From Nipponacmea schrenckii (taxonomy: Eukaryota; Mollusca; Gastropoda; Lottiidae), in the NCBI GenBank assembly GCA_030562195.1, contig CM060199.1, positions 27,362,338-27,426,337 of the forward strand: a DNA stretch of 64,000 bases. Direction: 5' to 3'. The translations under genes and the position numbers were made by a program. Every line of letters starts with the position of its first letter. The stretch's first letter is position 1. Below the pieces are notes generated by a model. That model saw only the letters and a program-made list of their open reading frames with translations, searched no databases and was not told the DNA's origin. This document shows, one piece after another, positions 9,727 to 24,500 of the stretch.

Positions 9727-12507
9727 AGAGGTGCACAAAGAGGAGGGCAAGAGGAGCGCAAAGACGAGGACAGAGGGGAGCGCAAAGAGGTGGACAGAGA
9801 GGAGCGCAGAGAGGCGGACAAAGAGGTGAACAAAGAAGAGGACAGAGAGGAGCGCAAAGAGGGGAACAGAGAGGAGCGCAGAGAGGTGGACAAAGAGGTG
9901 CACAGAGAGGAGGACAGAGAGGAGTGGAAAGAGGAGGACAGAGAGGAGCCCGAAGAGGGGGGCAGAGAGGAGCGCAAAGAAGGGGACACAGAGGAACGCA
10001 AAGAGAAGCGCAAAGAGGAGGACAAAGAGGTGCACACAGAGGAAGACAGAGAGGAGCGCAGAGAGGTGGACAAAAAAGTGCACACAGAGGAGGACAGAGA
10101 AGAGCGCAAAGAGGAGGACAAAGAGGAGCGCAGAGAGGTGCACAAAGAGGTGCACAAAGAGGTGGACAAAGAGGAGCGCAAATAGGTGGACAGAGAGAAG
10201 TGCAGAGAGGAGGACAGAGAGGAGCACAGAGAGGCGGACAAAGAGGTGGACAAAGAGGAGGACAAAGAGGTGCACGAAGAGGAGCGCAAAGAGAAGGGCA
10301 AAGAGGGGGACAAAGAGGTTCACAAAGCGGTTCACAAAGAGGAGGACAGAGAGGAGCACAAAGAGGACAGAGAGGAACGCAGAGAGGAGCGCAAAGACGA
10401 GGACAAAGAGGTGCACAAAGAGGAGGTCAGAGAGAAGCGCAAAAAGGCGGACAGAGAAGAGCGCAAAGTGGAACACAAAGAAGAGGACAGAGAGGAGCAC
10501 AGAGAGGCGGAAAAAGAGGAGCACACAGAGATGCACAAAAAAGAGGACAGAGAGGAGCGCAAAGAGGAGGGCAGAGAGGTGCACAAAATGGCGGACAAAG
10601 AGGAACACAAAGAAGAGGACAGAGAGGGGCGCAGAGAGGCGGACAGAGAGGAGCACAAAGAGGTGCACAAAGAGGAGGACAGAGAGGGGCGCAAAGAGGA
10701 GGACAGAGAGGAGCGCAGAGAGGGGGACAAAGAGGTGCACAAAGAGGAGGACAGAGAGGAGCGCAAAGAGGGGGACAGAGAGGAGCTCAAAGAGGTGCAC
10801 AAAGAGTGGGACAGAGAGGAGTGCAGAAAGGCGGACAAAGAGGTCAAAGAGGTGGACAAAAAAAAGGAGGACAGAGAGGAGCGCAAAGAGGGGGACAAAG
10901 AGGAGGACAGAGAGGAGCACAACGAGGTGGACAAAGAGGAGGGCAGAGAGGAGCGCAAAGGGATGGAAAAAGAGGTGCACAAAGAAGAGGACAGAGAGCA
11001 GCGCTGAGAGTTGGACAAAGAGGAACACAAAGAGGAGGTCAGAGAGGAGCGCAAAGAGGGGAAAATAGAGGAGCGCAGAGAGGTGGCCAAAGAGGTGCAC
11101 AAAGAGGTGGACAGAGAAAAGCGCAGATAGTCGGAAAAAGAGGAGCACAAATAGGTGCACAAAAAATAGGAGCGCAAAGAGCAGGGCAGAGGGGAGCGCA
11201 AAGAGGAGGAAAAAGAGGTGCACGAAGAGGAGGACAGATAGGAGCGCAAAGAGGGGGGCAGAGAGGAGCGCAAAGAGGTCGACAAAGAGGTGCACAAAGA
11301 AGAGGACAGAGAGGAGCGCAGAGAGGTGGACAAATAGGACCACAAAGAGGAGGAAAGAGAAGAGCGCAGATGGGCAGAAGAAGAGGAGCACAAAGAGGTG
11401 CACAAAAAAGAGAACAGAGAGGAGCGCAAAGAGGAGCGCAAAGAGGTGGACAAAGAGGAACACAAAGAGGAGGACAGAGAGGAGCGCAGATAGGCGGAAA
11501 AAAAGGAGCACAAAGAGGTGCACAAAAAAGAGGACAGAGAGGAGCGCAAAGAAAAGGGCAGAGGGTTGCAAAAAGAGGCGGACAAAGAAGAACACAAAGA
11601 GGAGGACAGAGAGGAGTGCAGAGAGGCGGACAAAGAGGAGCACAAAGAGGTGCACGAAGAGGAGGACAGAGAGGAGCGCAAAGAGGAGGACAGATAGGAG
11701 CACAGACAGGAGGAGAAAGAGGTGCAGAAAGAGGAGGACAGAAAGGAGAGCTAAGAGAGAGACAGAGAGGAGCGCAAAGAGGTGGACAAAGAGGTGCACA
11801 AAGAGGAGTGCAGAAAGGCGGACAAAGAGAAGGACAAAGAGGTGGACAAAGAGGAGGACAGAGAGGAGCGCAACGAGGTGGACTAAGAGGAGGGCAGAGA
11901 GGAGCGCAAAGACGTGCACAAAGAGGAGGACAGAGAGGAGCGCAGAGAGGCGGACAAAGAGGTGCACAAAGAGGAGGACAGAGAGGAGCGCAAAGAGGGG
12001 AACAGAGAGGAGGGCAGAGGGGTGCACAAAGAGGCGGACAAAGAGGAACACAAAGAGGAGTACAGAGAGGAGCGCAGAGAGGTGGACAAAGAGGAGCACA
12101 AAGAGGTGCACGAAGAGGAGGACAGAGAGGAGCACAAAGAGATGGACAGAGAGGAGCGCACAGAGGCGGACAAAGAGGACGACAAAGAGGTGCACAAAGA
12201 TTAGGACAGAGAGAAGGGCAGAGGGGAGCGCAAAGAGGAGGACAAAGAGGTGCACAAAGAGGAGGACAGAGAGGAGCGCAAAGAGGGGGACAGAGAGGAG
12301 CGCAAAGAGGTGGACAAAGAGGTGCACAAAGAGGAGGACAGAGAGGAGCGCAGAGAGGTGGACAAAGAAGAACACAAAGAGGAGGGCAAAGAGGAGCGCA
12401 GATAGGCGGAAAAAGAGGAGCACAAAGAGGTGCACAAAAAAGTAAAAAAAAAGGTGCAAAAAGAGGTGCAAAAAGGGGTGCAAAAAGAGGAGGACAGCGA
12501 GGAGCGC
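9727..12507. repeat. Purine-rich 12-bp minisatellite (GAGGAGGACAGA / GAGGAGCGCAAA type)
   Basis: Tandem 12-mers of the form GAGG(A/T)G(G/C)(A/G)CA(A/G)A run for about 2.8 kb, roughly 230 units. The + strand is almost pure purine with a C every few bases. Because 12 is a multiple of 3, each frame gives a 4-residue repeat: R-G-G-Q/R-G-A-Q, E-E-R-K/E-E-D-R, and their minus-strand shadows. The E/K/R frame is interrupted by G-to-T changes making TAG (for example near 10,183) and by a TGA at 11,005-11,007. The R-G-x-Q frame is not interrupted. Confidence 0.95.
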
Positions 12508-15500
12508 AAGAAGACCTTCTTGGTGAAGAGGGTGGAGATCATGGTGGTGGATATGATGTTTGTGAAGATGCTGGTGATGATGCAGGACATGGTGCGGGTG
12601 AAGATGGGGGTGATAATCTTGGTGAAGAGGTTGGAGATGATAGTTGTGGCGATGATGGTCATGGAGATAAAGATGAAGATGCTATCGACAATGGAGGTGA
12701 AGATGTTGGTTGCGATGTTGATGATGATGCGAGTGGTGATGGTGGTGAAGAGGCTTGTGATAATGCAGAACATGGTGCGGGTGAAGATAAACCTGATAAT
12801 GCTGCTGAAGATGAATATGACAATGCTGGTGAAGGTGGTCGAAACAAAGCAGGCGAAGATGAAGTTAACAATCTTGGTGAAGAGGGTGAAGATGATGGTG
12901 GTGGATATGATGGTGGTGGATATGATGGTGGTGGAGATGAAGATGATGATGCTATTAAAGATGGAGGTGAAGATGTTGGTGACGATGCTGATAATCATGG
13001 TGGAAACAAGGTTGGTGATGAAGGTGGTGTAGGTGATGATGGTGGAGATGAAGATGAAGACGCTTTTGAAGATGGAGGTCAAGATAATGCTGCTGAAGAT
13101 GAAGATGACAATGCTGGTGAAAGTGGCCGAGATGGAGGTCAAGATAATGCTGCTAAAGATGAAGATGACGATACTGGTGATGGTTGTGGCGATGATGGTG
13201 GTGGAGATGAAGATGACGATGCTATCGAAAATGGAGGTGAAGATGTTAGTAGCGATGCTGTTGATGATGGTGGAAACGATTTTGGGGATGATGGTGGTGG
13301 AGATGAAGATGGTGGAGATGAAGATGCCATTGAAGATGGTGATGATGATGGTGGAAGCGATGTTGGTGATGATGCGAGTGGTGATGGTGGTGAAGATGCT
13401 GGTGATGATGCAGAACATGGGCCGGGTGAAGATGGGCCTGAAAATGCTGCTGCAGATGAAGATGGCAATGCTGGTGAAAGTAACCGAGACGATGTTGGTG
13501 AAGATATTGATGATGATGATGGTGGAAGCGATGTTGGTGATGATGCGAGTGGTTATGGTGGTGAAGATGCTGGTGATGATGTAGAACATGGGCCGGATGA
13601 AGATGGGCCTGATAATGCTGCTGCAGATGAAGATGGCGATGCTGGTGAAGGTGGCCGAGACGATGTTGGTGAAGATGATGATGATGATGGTGGAACCGAT
13701 ATTAGTAATGATGCCAGTGAAAAAGCAGGCGGAGATGAAGGTAACAATCTTGGTGAAGACGGTGAAGATGATGGTGGTGGATATGATGGTAGTGGATATG
13801 AAGATGAAGATGCCATCGAAGATAAAGGTGACGATGTTGTTGACGATACTGATGATGTTGATGGAAACCATTTTGGTGATGATACTGGTGTCGATGGTGG
13901 TCAAGATGCTGATGATGATACAGGACATGGTGCTGGTGAAGATAGGGGTGATAATACTGCTCCAGATGAAGATGTCTATGCTTGTGAAGATGGTGGAGAC
14001 GATGGTGTTGATAATGAAGATTCAAATGCTGGTGATGATGTTGGGGCAGATGGAGGTGACAATGCCGGTGAAAATGTAGGCGAAAATGAAAGTGACAATC
14101 TTGGTGAGGAGGGTGGAGATGATGGTGGAGCAAAAGATGTTCGTGAAGATGCTGGTGATGATGCAGGACATGGTGCGGGTGAAGAAGGGGGTGATAATGC
14201 TGCTGAAGATAAAGATGACAATGTTCGTGACGATGCTGATGATCATGGTGGAAACAAGGTTGGTGATGAAGGTTGTAAAGATGATGGTGGTGGAGATGAA
14301 GATGAAGATACTTTTGAAGATGGATGTCAAGATAATGCTGCTGCAGATGAAGATCACAATGCTGGTGACGATGTTGGTGAAGAGGCCAATGAAAAAGCAG
14401 GCGAAGATGAAGGTAACAATCTTGGTGAAGAGGGTGAAAATGATGGTGGTGGATATGATGGTGATGGAGAAGAAGATGAAGATGCTATCAAAGATGGTGT
14501 TGAAGATTTTGGTGACGATGCTGATGATCATGGTGGAAACAAGGTTGGTGATGAAGGTCGTAGAGATGATGGTGGTGGAGATGAAGATGAAGATGCTTTT
14601 GAAGATGGAGGTCAAGATAATGCTACTGAATATGAAGGTGACAATGCTGGTGAAGGTGGCCGAGACGATGAAAATAAAGGCGAAGATGAAGGTGACAATG
14701 CCGGTGAAAATGTAGGCGAAGATGAAAGTGACAATCTTGGTGAAGAGGGCGGAGATGATGGTGGTGGAAACGATGTTGGTGAAGATGCTGGTGATGATGC
14801 AGGACATGGTGCGTGTGAAGATAAGGGTGACAATGCTGCTGAAGAAGAAGATGACAATGCTGGTGAAGATGGTCCTGATAATGTTGCTAACGATGAAGAT
14901 GACAATCCAGGTGAAGGTGGCCGAGACGATGCAAAAAAAGGCGAAGATGAAGGTTACAATCTTGGTGAAGAAAGTGGGGATGATGGTTGTGGCGATGATG
15001 TTGGTGGAGATGAAGATGAAGATGCTATCGACGATAGAGGTGAAGGTGTTGGTGGCGATGCTAGTGATGATGGTGGAAACGATGTTGGTGATGATGACAG
15101 TGGAAAAGGAGGCGAAGATGAAGGTAACAATCTTGGTGAAAAGGGTGAAGATGATGGTGATGGACATGATGGTGATGGAGATGAAGATGAAGATGCTATC
15201 GAAGATGGAGGTGAAGATGTTGATGACGATGCTGATAATGATGGTGAAAACAAGGTTGGTGATGAAGAGGGTGGAGATGATGGTGGTGGAGATGAAGATA
15301 AAGATGCTTTTGAAGATGGAGGTCAAGATATTGCTGCTGAAGATGAAGATGACAATGCTGGTGAAGGTGGCCGAGATGGAGGTCAAGATAATGCTGCTAA
15401 AGATAAAGATGACGATACTGGTGATGGTTGTGGCGATGATGGTGGTGGAGATGAGGATGAAGATGCTATCGAAGATGGAGGTGAAGATGTTAGTAGCGGT

Positions 15501-18500
15501 GCTGATGATGATGGTGGAAACGATTTTGGTGATGATGGTGGTGGAGATGAAGGTGGTGGAGATGAAGATGAAGATGACAATGCTGGTGAAAGTAACCGAG
15601 ACGATGTTGGAGAAGATATTGATGATGATGGTGGAAGTGATGTTGGTGATGATGCGAGTGGTAATGGTGGTGAAGATGCTGGTGATGATGCAGAACATGG
15701 GCCGGATGAAGATGGGCCTGATAATGCTGCTGCAGATGAAGATGGCAATGCTGGTGAAGGTGGCCGAGACGATGTTGGTGAAGATGATGATGATGATGGT
15801 GGAACCGATATTAGTAATGATGCCAGTGAAAAAGCAGGCGAAGATGAAGGTAACAATCTTGGTGAAGACGGTGAAGATGATGGTGGTGGATATGATGGAA
15901 GTGGATATGAAGATGAAGATGCCATCGTTGTTGACGATACTGATGATGTTGATGGAAACTATTTTGGTGATGATACTGGTGTCGATGGTGGTGAAGATGC
16001 TGATGATGATACAGGACATGGTGCTGGTGAAGATAGGGGTGATAATACTGCTCCAGATGAAGATGTCTATGCTGGTGAAGATGGTGGAGACGATGGTGTT
16101 GATAATGAAGATTCAAATGCTGGTGATGATGTTGACGATACTGATGATGTTGATGGAAACTATTTTGGTGATGATACTGGTGTCGATGGTGGTGAAGATG
16201 CTGATGATGATACAGGACATGGTGCTGGTGAAGATAGGGGTGATAATACTGCTCCAGATGAAGATGTCTATGCTTGTGAAGATGGTGGAGACGATGGTGT
16301 TGATAATGAAGATTCAAATGCTGGTGATGATGTTGGGGCAGATGGAGGATACAATGCCGGTGAAAATGTAGGCGAAAATGAAAGTGACAATCTTGGTGAG
16401 GAGGGTGGAGCAAAAGATGTTCGCGAAGATGCTGGTGATGATGCAGGACATGGTGCGGGTGAAGATGGGGGTGATAATGCTGCTGAAGATAAAGATGACA
16501 ATGTTGGTGACGATGCTGATGATCATGGTGGAAACAAGGTTGGTGATGAAGGTGGTAAAGATAATGCTGCTTCAGATGAAGATCACAATGCTGGTGACGA
16601 TGTTGGTGAAGAGGCCAGTGAAAAAGCAGGCGAAGATGAAGGTGACAATCTTGGTGAAGAGGGTGAAAATGATGGTGATGGATATGATGGTGATGGAGAA
16701 AGAGATGAAGATGCTATCAAAGATGGTGTTGAAGATGTTGGTGACGATGATGATGATCATGGTGGAAACAAGGTTGGTGATGAAGGTCGTAGAGATGATG
16801 GTGGTGAAGATGACAATGCTGGTGAAGGTGGCCGAGACGATGAAAATAAAGGCGAAGATGAAGGTGACAATGCCGGTGAAGAGGGCGGAGATGGTGGTGC
16901 TGGAAACGATGTTGGTGAAGATGCTGGTGATGATGCAGGACATGGTGCGGGTGAAGATGAGGGTGATAATGCTGCTGAAGAAGAAGATGACAATGCTGGT
17001 GAAGGTGGTCAAGACGATGAAAGAGCAGGCAATGATGAAGGTAACCATCTTGGTGAAGAGGTTGGAGATTATGGTTGTGGCGATGATGGTCGTGGAGATA
17101 AAGATCAAGATGCTATCGACAATGGAGATGTTGGTGGCGATGTTGATGAGGATGTTGGAAACGATGTTGGTGATGATGCGAGTGGTTATGGTGGTGAAGA
17201 GGCTGGTGATAATGCAGAACATGGTGCAGGTGAAGATGTACCTGATAATGCTGCTGAAGATGAAGATGACAATGCTGGTGAAGGTGGCCGAAACGATGTC
17301 AGTGAAGATGCTGATGTTGATGGTGGAAACGATGTTGGTGATGATGGTCGTTCAGATAAAGATGAAGATGCTATCGACAATGGAGGTGAAGATGTTGGTG
17401 GGGATGTTGATGATGATCGTGGAAACGATGTTGGTGATGATGCGAGTGGTTATGGTGGTGAAGAGGCTGGTGATAATGAAGAACATGGTGCAGGTGAAGA
17501 TGGACCTGATAATGCTGCTGAAGATGAAGATGACAATGATGTTGAAGGTGGCCGAAACGATCTTGGTGAAGAAGCTGACGATGATGGTGGAAACGATGTT
17601 GGTGATGATGCCAGTGAAAAAGCAGGCGAAAAAGAAGGTAACACTCATGGTGAAGAGGGCGAAGATAATAGTGGTGGATATGATGCTGGTGAAGGTGGCC
17701 GAGACGATGAAAGAGCAGGCGAAGATGAAGGTAACAATCTTGGTGAAGAGGTTGGAGATGATGGTTGTGGCGATGATGGTCGTGGAGATAAAGATGAAGA
17801 TGCTATCGACAATGAAGGTGAAGATGTTGGTGGCGATGTTGATGATGTTGGTGGAAACGATGTTGGTGATGATGCGAGTGATGATGGTGGCGAAGAGGCT
17901 GGTGATAATGCAGAACATGGTGCAGGTGAAGATGGACCTGATAATGCTGCTGAAGATGAAGATGACAATGCTGGTGAAGGTGGCCGAAACGATCTTGGTG
18001 AAGAAGCTGATGATGATGGTGGAAACGATGTTGGTGATGATGCCAGTGAAAAAGCAGGCGAAAAAGAAGGTAACAATCATGGTGAAGAGGGTGAAGATAA
18101 TAGTGGTGGAAATGATGGTGGTGGAGATAAAGATGAAGATGCTATCAAAGATGGAGGCGAAGATGTTGGTGACGATGCTGGTGATCATGGTGGAAACAAG
18201 GTTGGTGATGACGGTGGTAGAGATGATGGTGGTGGAGATGAAGATGAAAATGCTTTTGAAGATGGAGGTCAAGATAATACTTCTAAAGATGAAGATGACA
18301 ATGCTGGTGAAGGTAGCCGGGACGATGTTGGTGAAGATGCTGATGATGATGGTGGAAACAATGTTGTTGATGAGGCCAGTGAAAAAACAGGCGAAGATAA
18401 AGGTTACAATCTCGATGAAGAGGCAAAAGATGATGGTGGTGGATATGATGGTGGTGGAGATGAATATGAAGATGCTATCAAAGATGAAGGTGAAGATGTT

Positions 18501-21500
18501 TGTGACGATGTTGATGATCATGGTGGAAACAAGGTTGGTGATGAAGGTGGTAGAGATGATGGTGGTGGATATGAAGATTTTTTTGTAGATGGAAGTCAAG
18601 ATAATGCTGCTGAAGATGAAGAAGACAATGCTGGTGAAGGTGGCCGAGACGATGAAAAAAAAGGTGAAGATGGAGGTGACAATGCCGGTGAAAATGTAGG
18701 CGAAGATAAAAGTGACAATTTTGATGAAGAGGGTGGAGATGGTGGTGGTGGAAAAGATGTTTGTGAAGATGCTGGTGATGATGATGGTGGTGGAGAAGAA
18801 GATGAAGATGCTTTTGAAGATGGAGGTCAAGAAAATGTTGGTGATGCTGATGATGATGGTGGAAACGATGTCGGTGATGAAGGTAGTGGAGATGAATGTG
18901 GTGGATATGATGGTGGTGGAGATGAAGATGAAGAAGCTATCGACCATGGAGGTCAATATGTTGGTGACGATGCTGATGATGATGGTGGAAACGATGTTGG
19001 TGGAAACGATGTTGGTGATGATATGGGTGTCGATGGTGGTGTAGATGCTGTTGATGATGCTGTTGATGATGCTGGACAAGGTCTGGATGAAGATGGGCCT
19101 GATAATGCTGCTAACGATGAAGATGACAATCCAGGTGAAGGTGGCCGAGACGATACAAAAAAAGGCGAAGATGAAGGTTACAATCTTGGTGAAGAAAGTG
19201 GAGATGATGGTTGTGGCGATGGTGTTGGTGGAGATGAAGATGAAGATGCTATTGACGATAGAGGTGAAGATGATGATGGCAATGCTGGTGATGATGGTGG
19301 AAACGATAAAGGTGATGATGACAGTGAAAAAGCAGGCGAAGATGAAGGTAACAATCTTGGTGAAAAGGGTGAAGATGATGGTGGTGGACATGATGGTGAT
19401 GGAGATGAAAATAAAGATGCTATCGAAGATGGAGGTGAAGATGTTGGTGACGATGCAGATAATGATGGTGAAAACAAGGTTGGTGATGAAGAGGGTGGAG
19501 ATGATGGTGGTGGAGATGAAGATAAAGATGCTTTTGAAGATGGAGGTCAAGATATTGCTGCTGAAGATGAAGATGACAATGCTGGTGAAGGTGGCCGAGA
19601 TGGAGGTCAAGATAATGCTGCTAAAGATAAAGATGACGATACTGGTGATGGTTGTGGCGATGATGGTGGTGGAGATGAGGATGAAGATGCTATCGAAGAT
19701 GGAGGTGAAGATGTTAGTAGCGGTGCTGATGATGATGGTGGAAACGATTTTGGTGATGATGGTGGTGGAGATGAAGGTGGTGGAGATGAAGATGAAGATG
19801 ACAATGCTGGTGAAGGTAACCGATACAATGTTGGTGAAGATATTGATGATGATGGTGGAAGCGATGTTGGTGATGATGCGAGTGGTGATTGTAGTGAGGA
19901 TGCTGGTGATGATGCAGAACATGGGCCTGATGAAGATGGGCCTGATAATGCTGCTGCAGATGAAGATGGCAATGCTGGTGAAGGTGGCCGAGACGATGTT
20001 GGTGAAGATGTTGATGATGGTGGTGGAACCGATATTGGTAATGATGCCAGTGAAAAAGCAGGCGAAGATGAAGGTAACAATCTTTGTGAAGACGGTGAAG
20101 ATGATGGTGGTGGATATGAAGATGAAGATGCCATCGACCATGTTGTTGACCATGCTGATGATGTTGATGGAAACCATTTTGGTGATGATACTGGTGTCGA
20201 TGGTGGTCAAGATGCTGATGATGATACAGGACATGGTGCTGGTGAAGATAGGGGTGATAATACTGCTCCAGATGAAGATGTCTATGCTGGTGAAGATGGC
20301 GGAGACGATGGTGTTGATAATGAAGATGAAAATGCTGGTGATGATGTTGGGGAAGATGGTTTTGCAGATGGAGGTGACAATGTCGGTGAAAATGTAGGCG
20401 AAAAAGAAAGTGACAATCTTGGTGAGGGGGGTGGAGATGATGGTGGAGCAAAAGATGTTCGCGAAGATGCTGGTGATGATGCAGGACATGGTGCGGGTGA
20501 AGATGGGGGTGATAATGCTGCTGAAGATAAAGATGACAATGTTGGTGAACTTGACCGAGACGATGAAAAAGCAGGCGAGAATGAAGTTAACAATCCTGGT
20601 GAAGAGGGTGGAGATAATGGGTTTGGCTATAAAGTTGGTGGAGATGAAGATGAATATGCTATCGACGATAGAGGTGAAGATGTTGGTGGCGTTGTTGATA
20701 ATAATGGTGGAAACGATGTTGGTGATGATGCGAGTGGTGATGGTGGAAACGATGTTGGTGATGAAGGTGGTGGAGATGGAGATGAAGATGCCATCGAAGA
20801 TGGAGGTGACGATGTTGGTGACGATAGTGATGATGTTGGTGGAAACGATGTTGGTGATGATACTGGTGTCGATGGTGGTGAAGATGCTGGTGATGATGCA
20901 GGACATGGTGCTGGTGAAGATAGGCGTGATAATACTACTCAAGATGAAGATGTCAATGCTGGTGAAGATGGCGGAGATGATGGTGGTGATAATGGAGATG
21001 ATGGTTGTGCAGATAGAGGTGACAATACTGGTGATGATGTCAGTGAAAAAGCAGGCGAAGATGAAGGTAAAAATCTTTGTAAAGAGGGTGGTGATTATGT
21101 CGGTAATGGAGATGCTATCGAAGATGTTGGTGGCGATGTTGGTGGCGATGCTAATGGTGATGATGGAAACCATTTTGGTGTTGATACTGGTGTCGATGGT
21201 GGTGAAGATGCTGGCGATGATGCAGGAAATGATGCTGGTGAAGATACGGCTGATAATACTGCTCAAGATGAAGATGTCAATGCTGGTGAAGATGGCGGAG
21301 ACGATGGTGGTGATAATGGAGATGAAAATGCTGGTGAAAATGCAGGCGAAGATGAAAGTGACAATCTTGGTGAGGAGGGTGGAGATGATGGCGTAGCAAA
21401 AGATTTTGGTGAAGATGCTGGTGATGATGCAGGGCATGGTGCGGGTGAAGATGGGGGTGATAATGCTGCTGAAGATAACCATGACAATACTGGTGAAGGT

Positions 21501-24500
21501 GACCGAGACGATGAAAAAGCAGGGGAAAATGAAGTTAACAATCTTGGTGAAAAGGGTGGAGATGATGGTTTTGGCGATGAAGGTGGTGGAAATGACGATG
21601 AAGATGCTATCGACGATGGAGGTGAAGATGTTGGTGGCGATGTTGATAATGATGGTGGAAACGATGTTGGTGATGATGCGAGTGGTGATGGTGGTGAAGA
21701 TGCTGGTGATGATGCAGAACATGGTCCGGGTACATATGGACTTGATAATACTGCTGAAGATGAAGATGACAATGCTGGTGAAGGTGGCCGAGACAATGTT
21801 GGTGAAGATGGAGTTGAAAATGCACGTGATGATGTTGGGGAAGATAGTTGTGCAGATGCAGGTGACAAAGCTGGTGATGATGCCAGTGAAAAAGCAGGCG
21901 AAGATGAAGGTAACAATCTTGGTGAAGAGGGTGAAGATGATGGTGGTGGATATGATGGTGATGGTGGAGATAAAGATGAAGATGCTATCGAAGATGGAGG
22001 TGAAGATGTTGTTGGCGATGCTGATGATGATGGTGGAAACGATGTTGGTGATGAATGTGGTGGAGAAGAAGATGAAGTTGCAATTAAAGATGGAGGTCAA
22101 GATGTTGGTGGCGATGCTTATGATGATGGTGGAAACGATGTTGGTGATGATGCTGGTGTCGATGGTGGTGAAGATGCTGGTGATGATACAGGACATGGTG
22201 CTGATGAAGAAAGGGGTGATAATACTGCTCAAGATGAAGATGTCAATGCTTGTGAAGATGGCGGAGACGATGTTGGTTTTAATGGAGATGAAAATGCTGT
22301 TGATCATGTTGGGGAAGATTGTTGTGAAGATGGAGGTGACAATACCGGTGAAAATGTAGACGAAGATGAAAGTGACAATCTTGGTGAGGAGGGTGGAGAT
22401 GGTGGTGGTGGAAAAGATGTTGGTGAATATGCTGATGATGCAGGACATGGTGCGGTTGGAGATGGGGATGATAATGCTGCTGAAGATAAAGATGACAATG
22501 CTGGTGAAGGTGGCCTAAACGATGAAAAAGCAGGCGAAGATGAAGTTAACAATCTTGGTGAAGATGGTGGAGATGATGGTTGTGGCGATGATGGTGTTGG
22601 AGATGAAGATGAAGATGCTATCGACGATGGAGGTGAAGATGTTGGGGGCGATGTTGATGATGATTATGTAAACGATGTTTGTGATGATGCATATGGTGTT
22701 GGTGGTGAAGATTCTGGTGATGGTGGTGAATATGCTGGTGATGATGCAGAACAAGTTGCGGGTGAAGATGGGCCTGATAATGATGCTGAAGATGAAGATG
22801 ACAATACCGGTGAAAATGCAGAAGAAAATGAAGGTAACAATCTTGGTGAAGAGGGTGGAGATGATGGTGGTGGAAACGATGTTGGTGATGAAGCTGGTGG
22901 CGATGGTGGTGAAGATGCTGGTGATGATGCAGGATATGGTGCGGATGAAGATGGGGGTGATAATGTTACTGAAGATGAAGATGGCAATGTTGGTGAAGGT
23001 GGCCGAGACGATGTTGGTGTAGATGGAGATGAAAATGCCGGGGAAGATGCCGGTGAAATTGCAGGCGAAAATGAAGGTAAAAATCTTGTTGTAGAGGGTG
23101 GAGATGATAGTGGTCGAGATGATGGTGGTCGAGATGAGGATGAAGACAATGGTGGTGATGATGCAGCACATTGTGCTAATGAAGATGAGGGTGAAAATGA
23201 TGATGATGGTGATGAAGACGATGCAGGTCACGATGGCCGTAACGATTTTGGGAAAAATATAGGTGATGATGCAGAAGATGATGGTGGTGATGCTGGCGAC
23301 CGTTCTGGTGAAAATGCAGGAGATGATGCAGCACACGATGCTCATGAAAATGACGGTGATGATGTAGGACATGGAGGTGAAAATACTACTGAAGATAAAG
23401 TAGATAATGCCATTGAAGATGGTGGAAACGATGGTGTTGATGATGCTGGTGATGATGCTGATGAAGATTCTATTGGTGATTCACTGGATGGGTCTGGTGA
23501 AGATGGAGCTCTAAATGCTCATGGCGACGCTGGTGATAATGCCGGAGAAACTGGTGGTGATGATGCTGATGATAATGCAGAACATGGTGCTGGTGAAGAT
23601 GGTAGAGACGAAGCTGGTGAATATGCAGGTGAAGATTCAGGAAACTGTGATGGTGCAGGCGGAGGTAAAGATGCAAATTTTGATGTTGGTGACGGTGCTA
23701 ATGATGACGGTGGAGAAGATGGTCTTGATGCCGGTAATGATGCAGGTCACGTTGCTACTGAAAATAGTGGTGACACTGATGCTGATGAAGTCGATTATTC
23801 TGTTGAAGATGGTGGTAGAGACGATGATGCTTGTGACGATGGCGGTGATGTTGCTGGTAGAGGTGCAGTTGACGAGGCAGGTGACTTTGATAGTGGCAAT
23901 ACTGATGGTGATGAAGGAAATGATAGAAGTGACAACGCTGGAGGTGCGATAGGAGACGATGCTGGTAAAAGCGTTGATGCAGAAAAATACGTTAATGACG
24001 ATGAGGCAGACGATGCTGGTGAAGAAAGTAGAGACGAAGCTGGTGAATATGCAGGTGAAGAATCCGGAAACTGTGATGGTGCAGGCGGAGGTAAAGATGC
24101 AAATTTTGATGATGGTGACGGTGCTAGTGATGATGGCGGAGAAGATAGTCTTGATGCTGGTAATGATGCAGGACACGGTGCTAGTGAAAATAGAGATGAT
24201 ACTATTGCAGATGAAGTTGATAATTCTGTTGAAGATGGCGGTACAGACGATGATGCTGGTGACGATCCTCGCTACAATGCAGGTGAAGATGGCGGTGATG
24301 TTGCTGGTAAAGATGCAGTTGATGAGGCAGGTGACTTTGATAATGGAAATACTGATGGTAATGAAGGAAATGATGGAACTGACAACGCTGGAGGTGCGAT
24401 AGGAGACGATGCTGGTAAATGCGATAATGCAGAAAACAACGTTAATGACGATGAGGTAGACGATGCTCAGGATGCAGATAACGACATAGGTAATGGTGAT

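Noticed and set aside
9790..12204. Glu/Lys/Arg-rich + frame resembling a single alpha-helix protein
   Set aside because: It is broken by stops near 10,183 and 11,005 and repeatedly from 11,100 to 11,890, whereas the R-G-G-Q frame is continuous.
9180..12483. Minus-strand Ser/Leu-rich and Leu/Val/Phe-rich frames
   Set aside because: Shadows of the 12-bp minisatellite and partly made of N.
17352..22448. Very long minus-strand open frame rich in Ile, Thr, Phe and Ser
   Set aside because: It is the reverse complement of the GAT/GGT/GAA repeat (ATC, ACC, TTC). The composition follows automatically from the + strand codons, and similar minus-strand frames are broken elsewhere in the tract.
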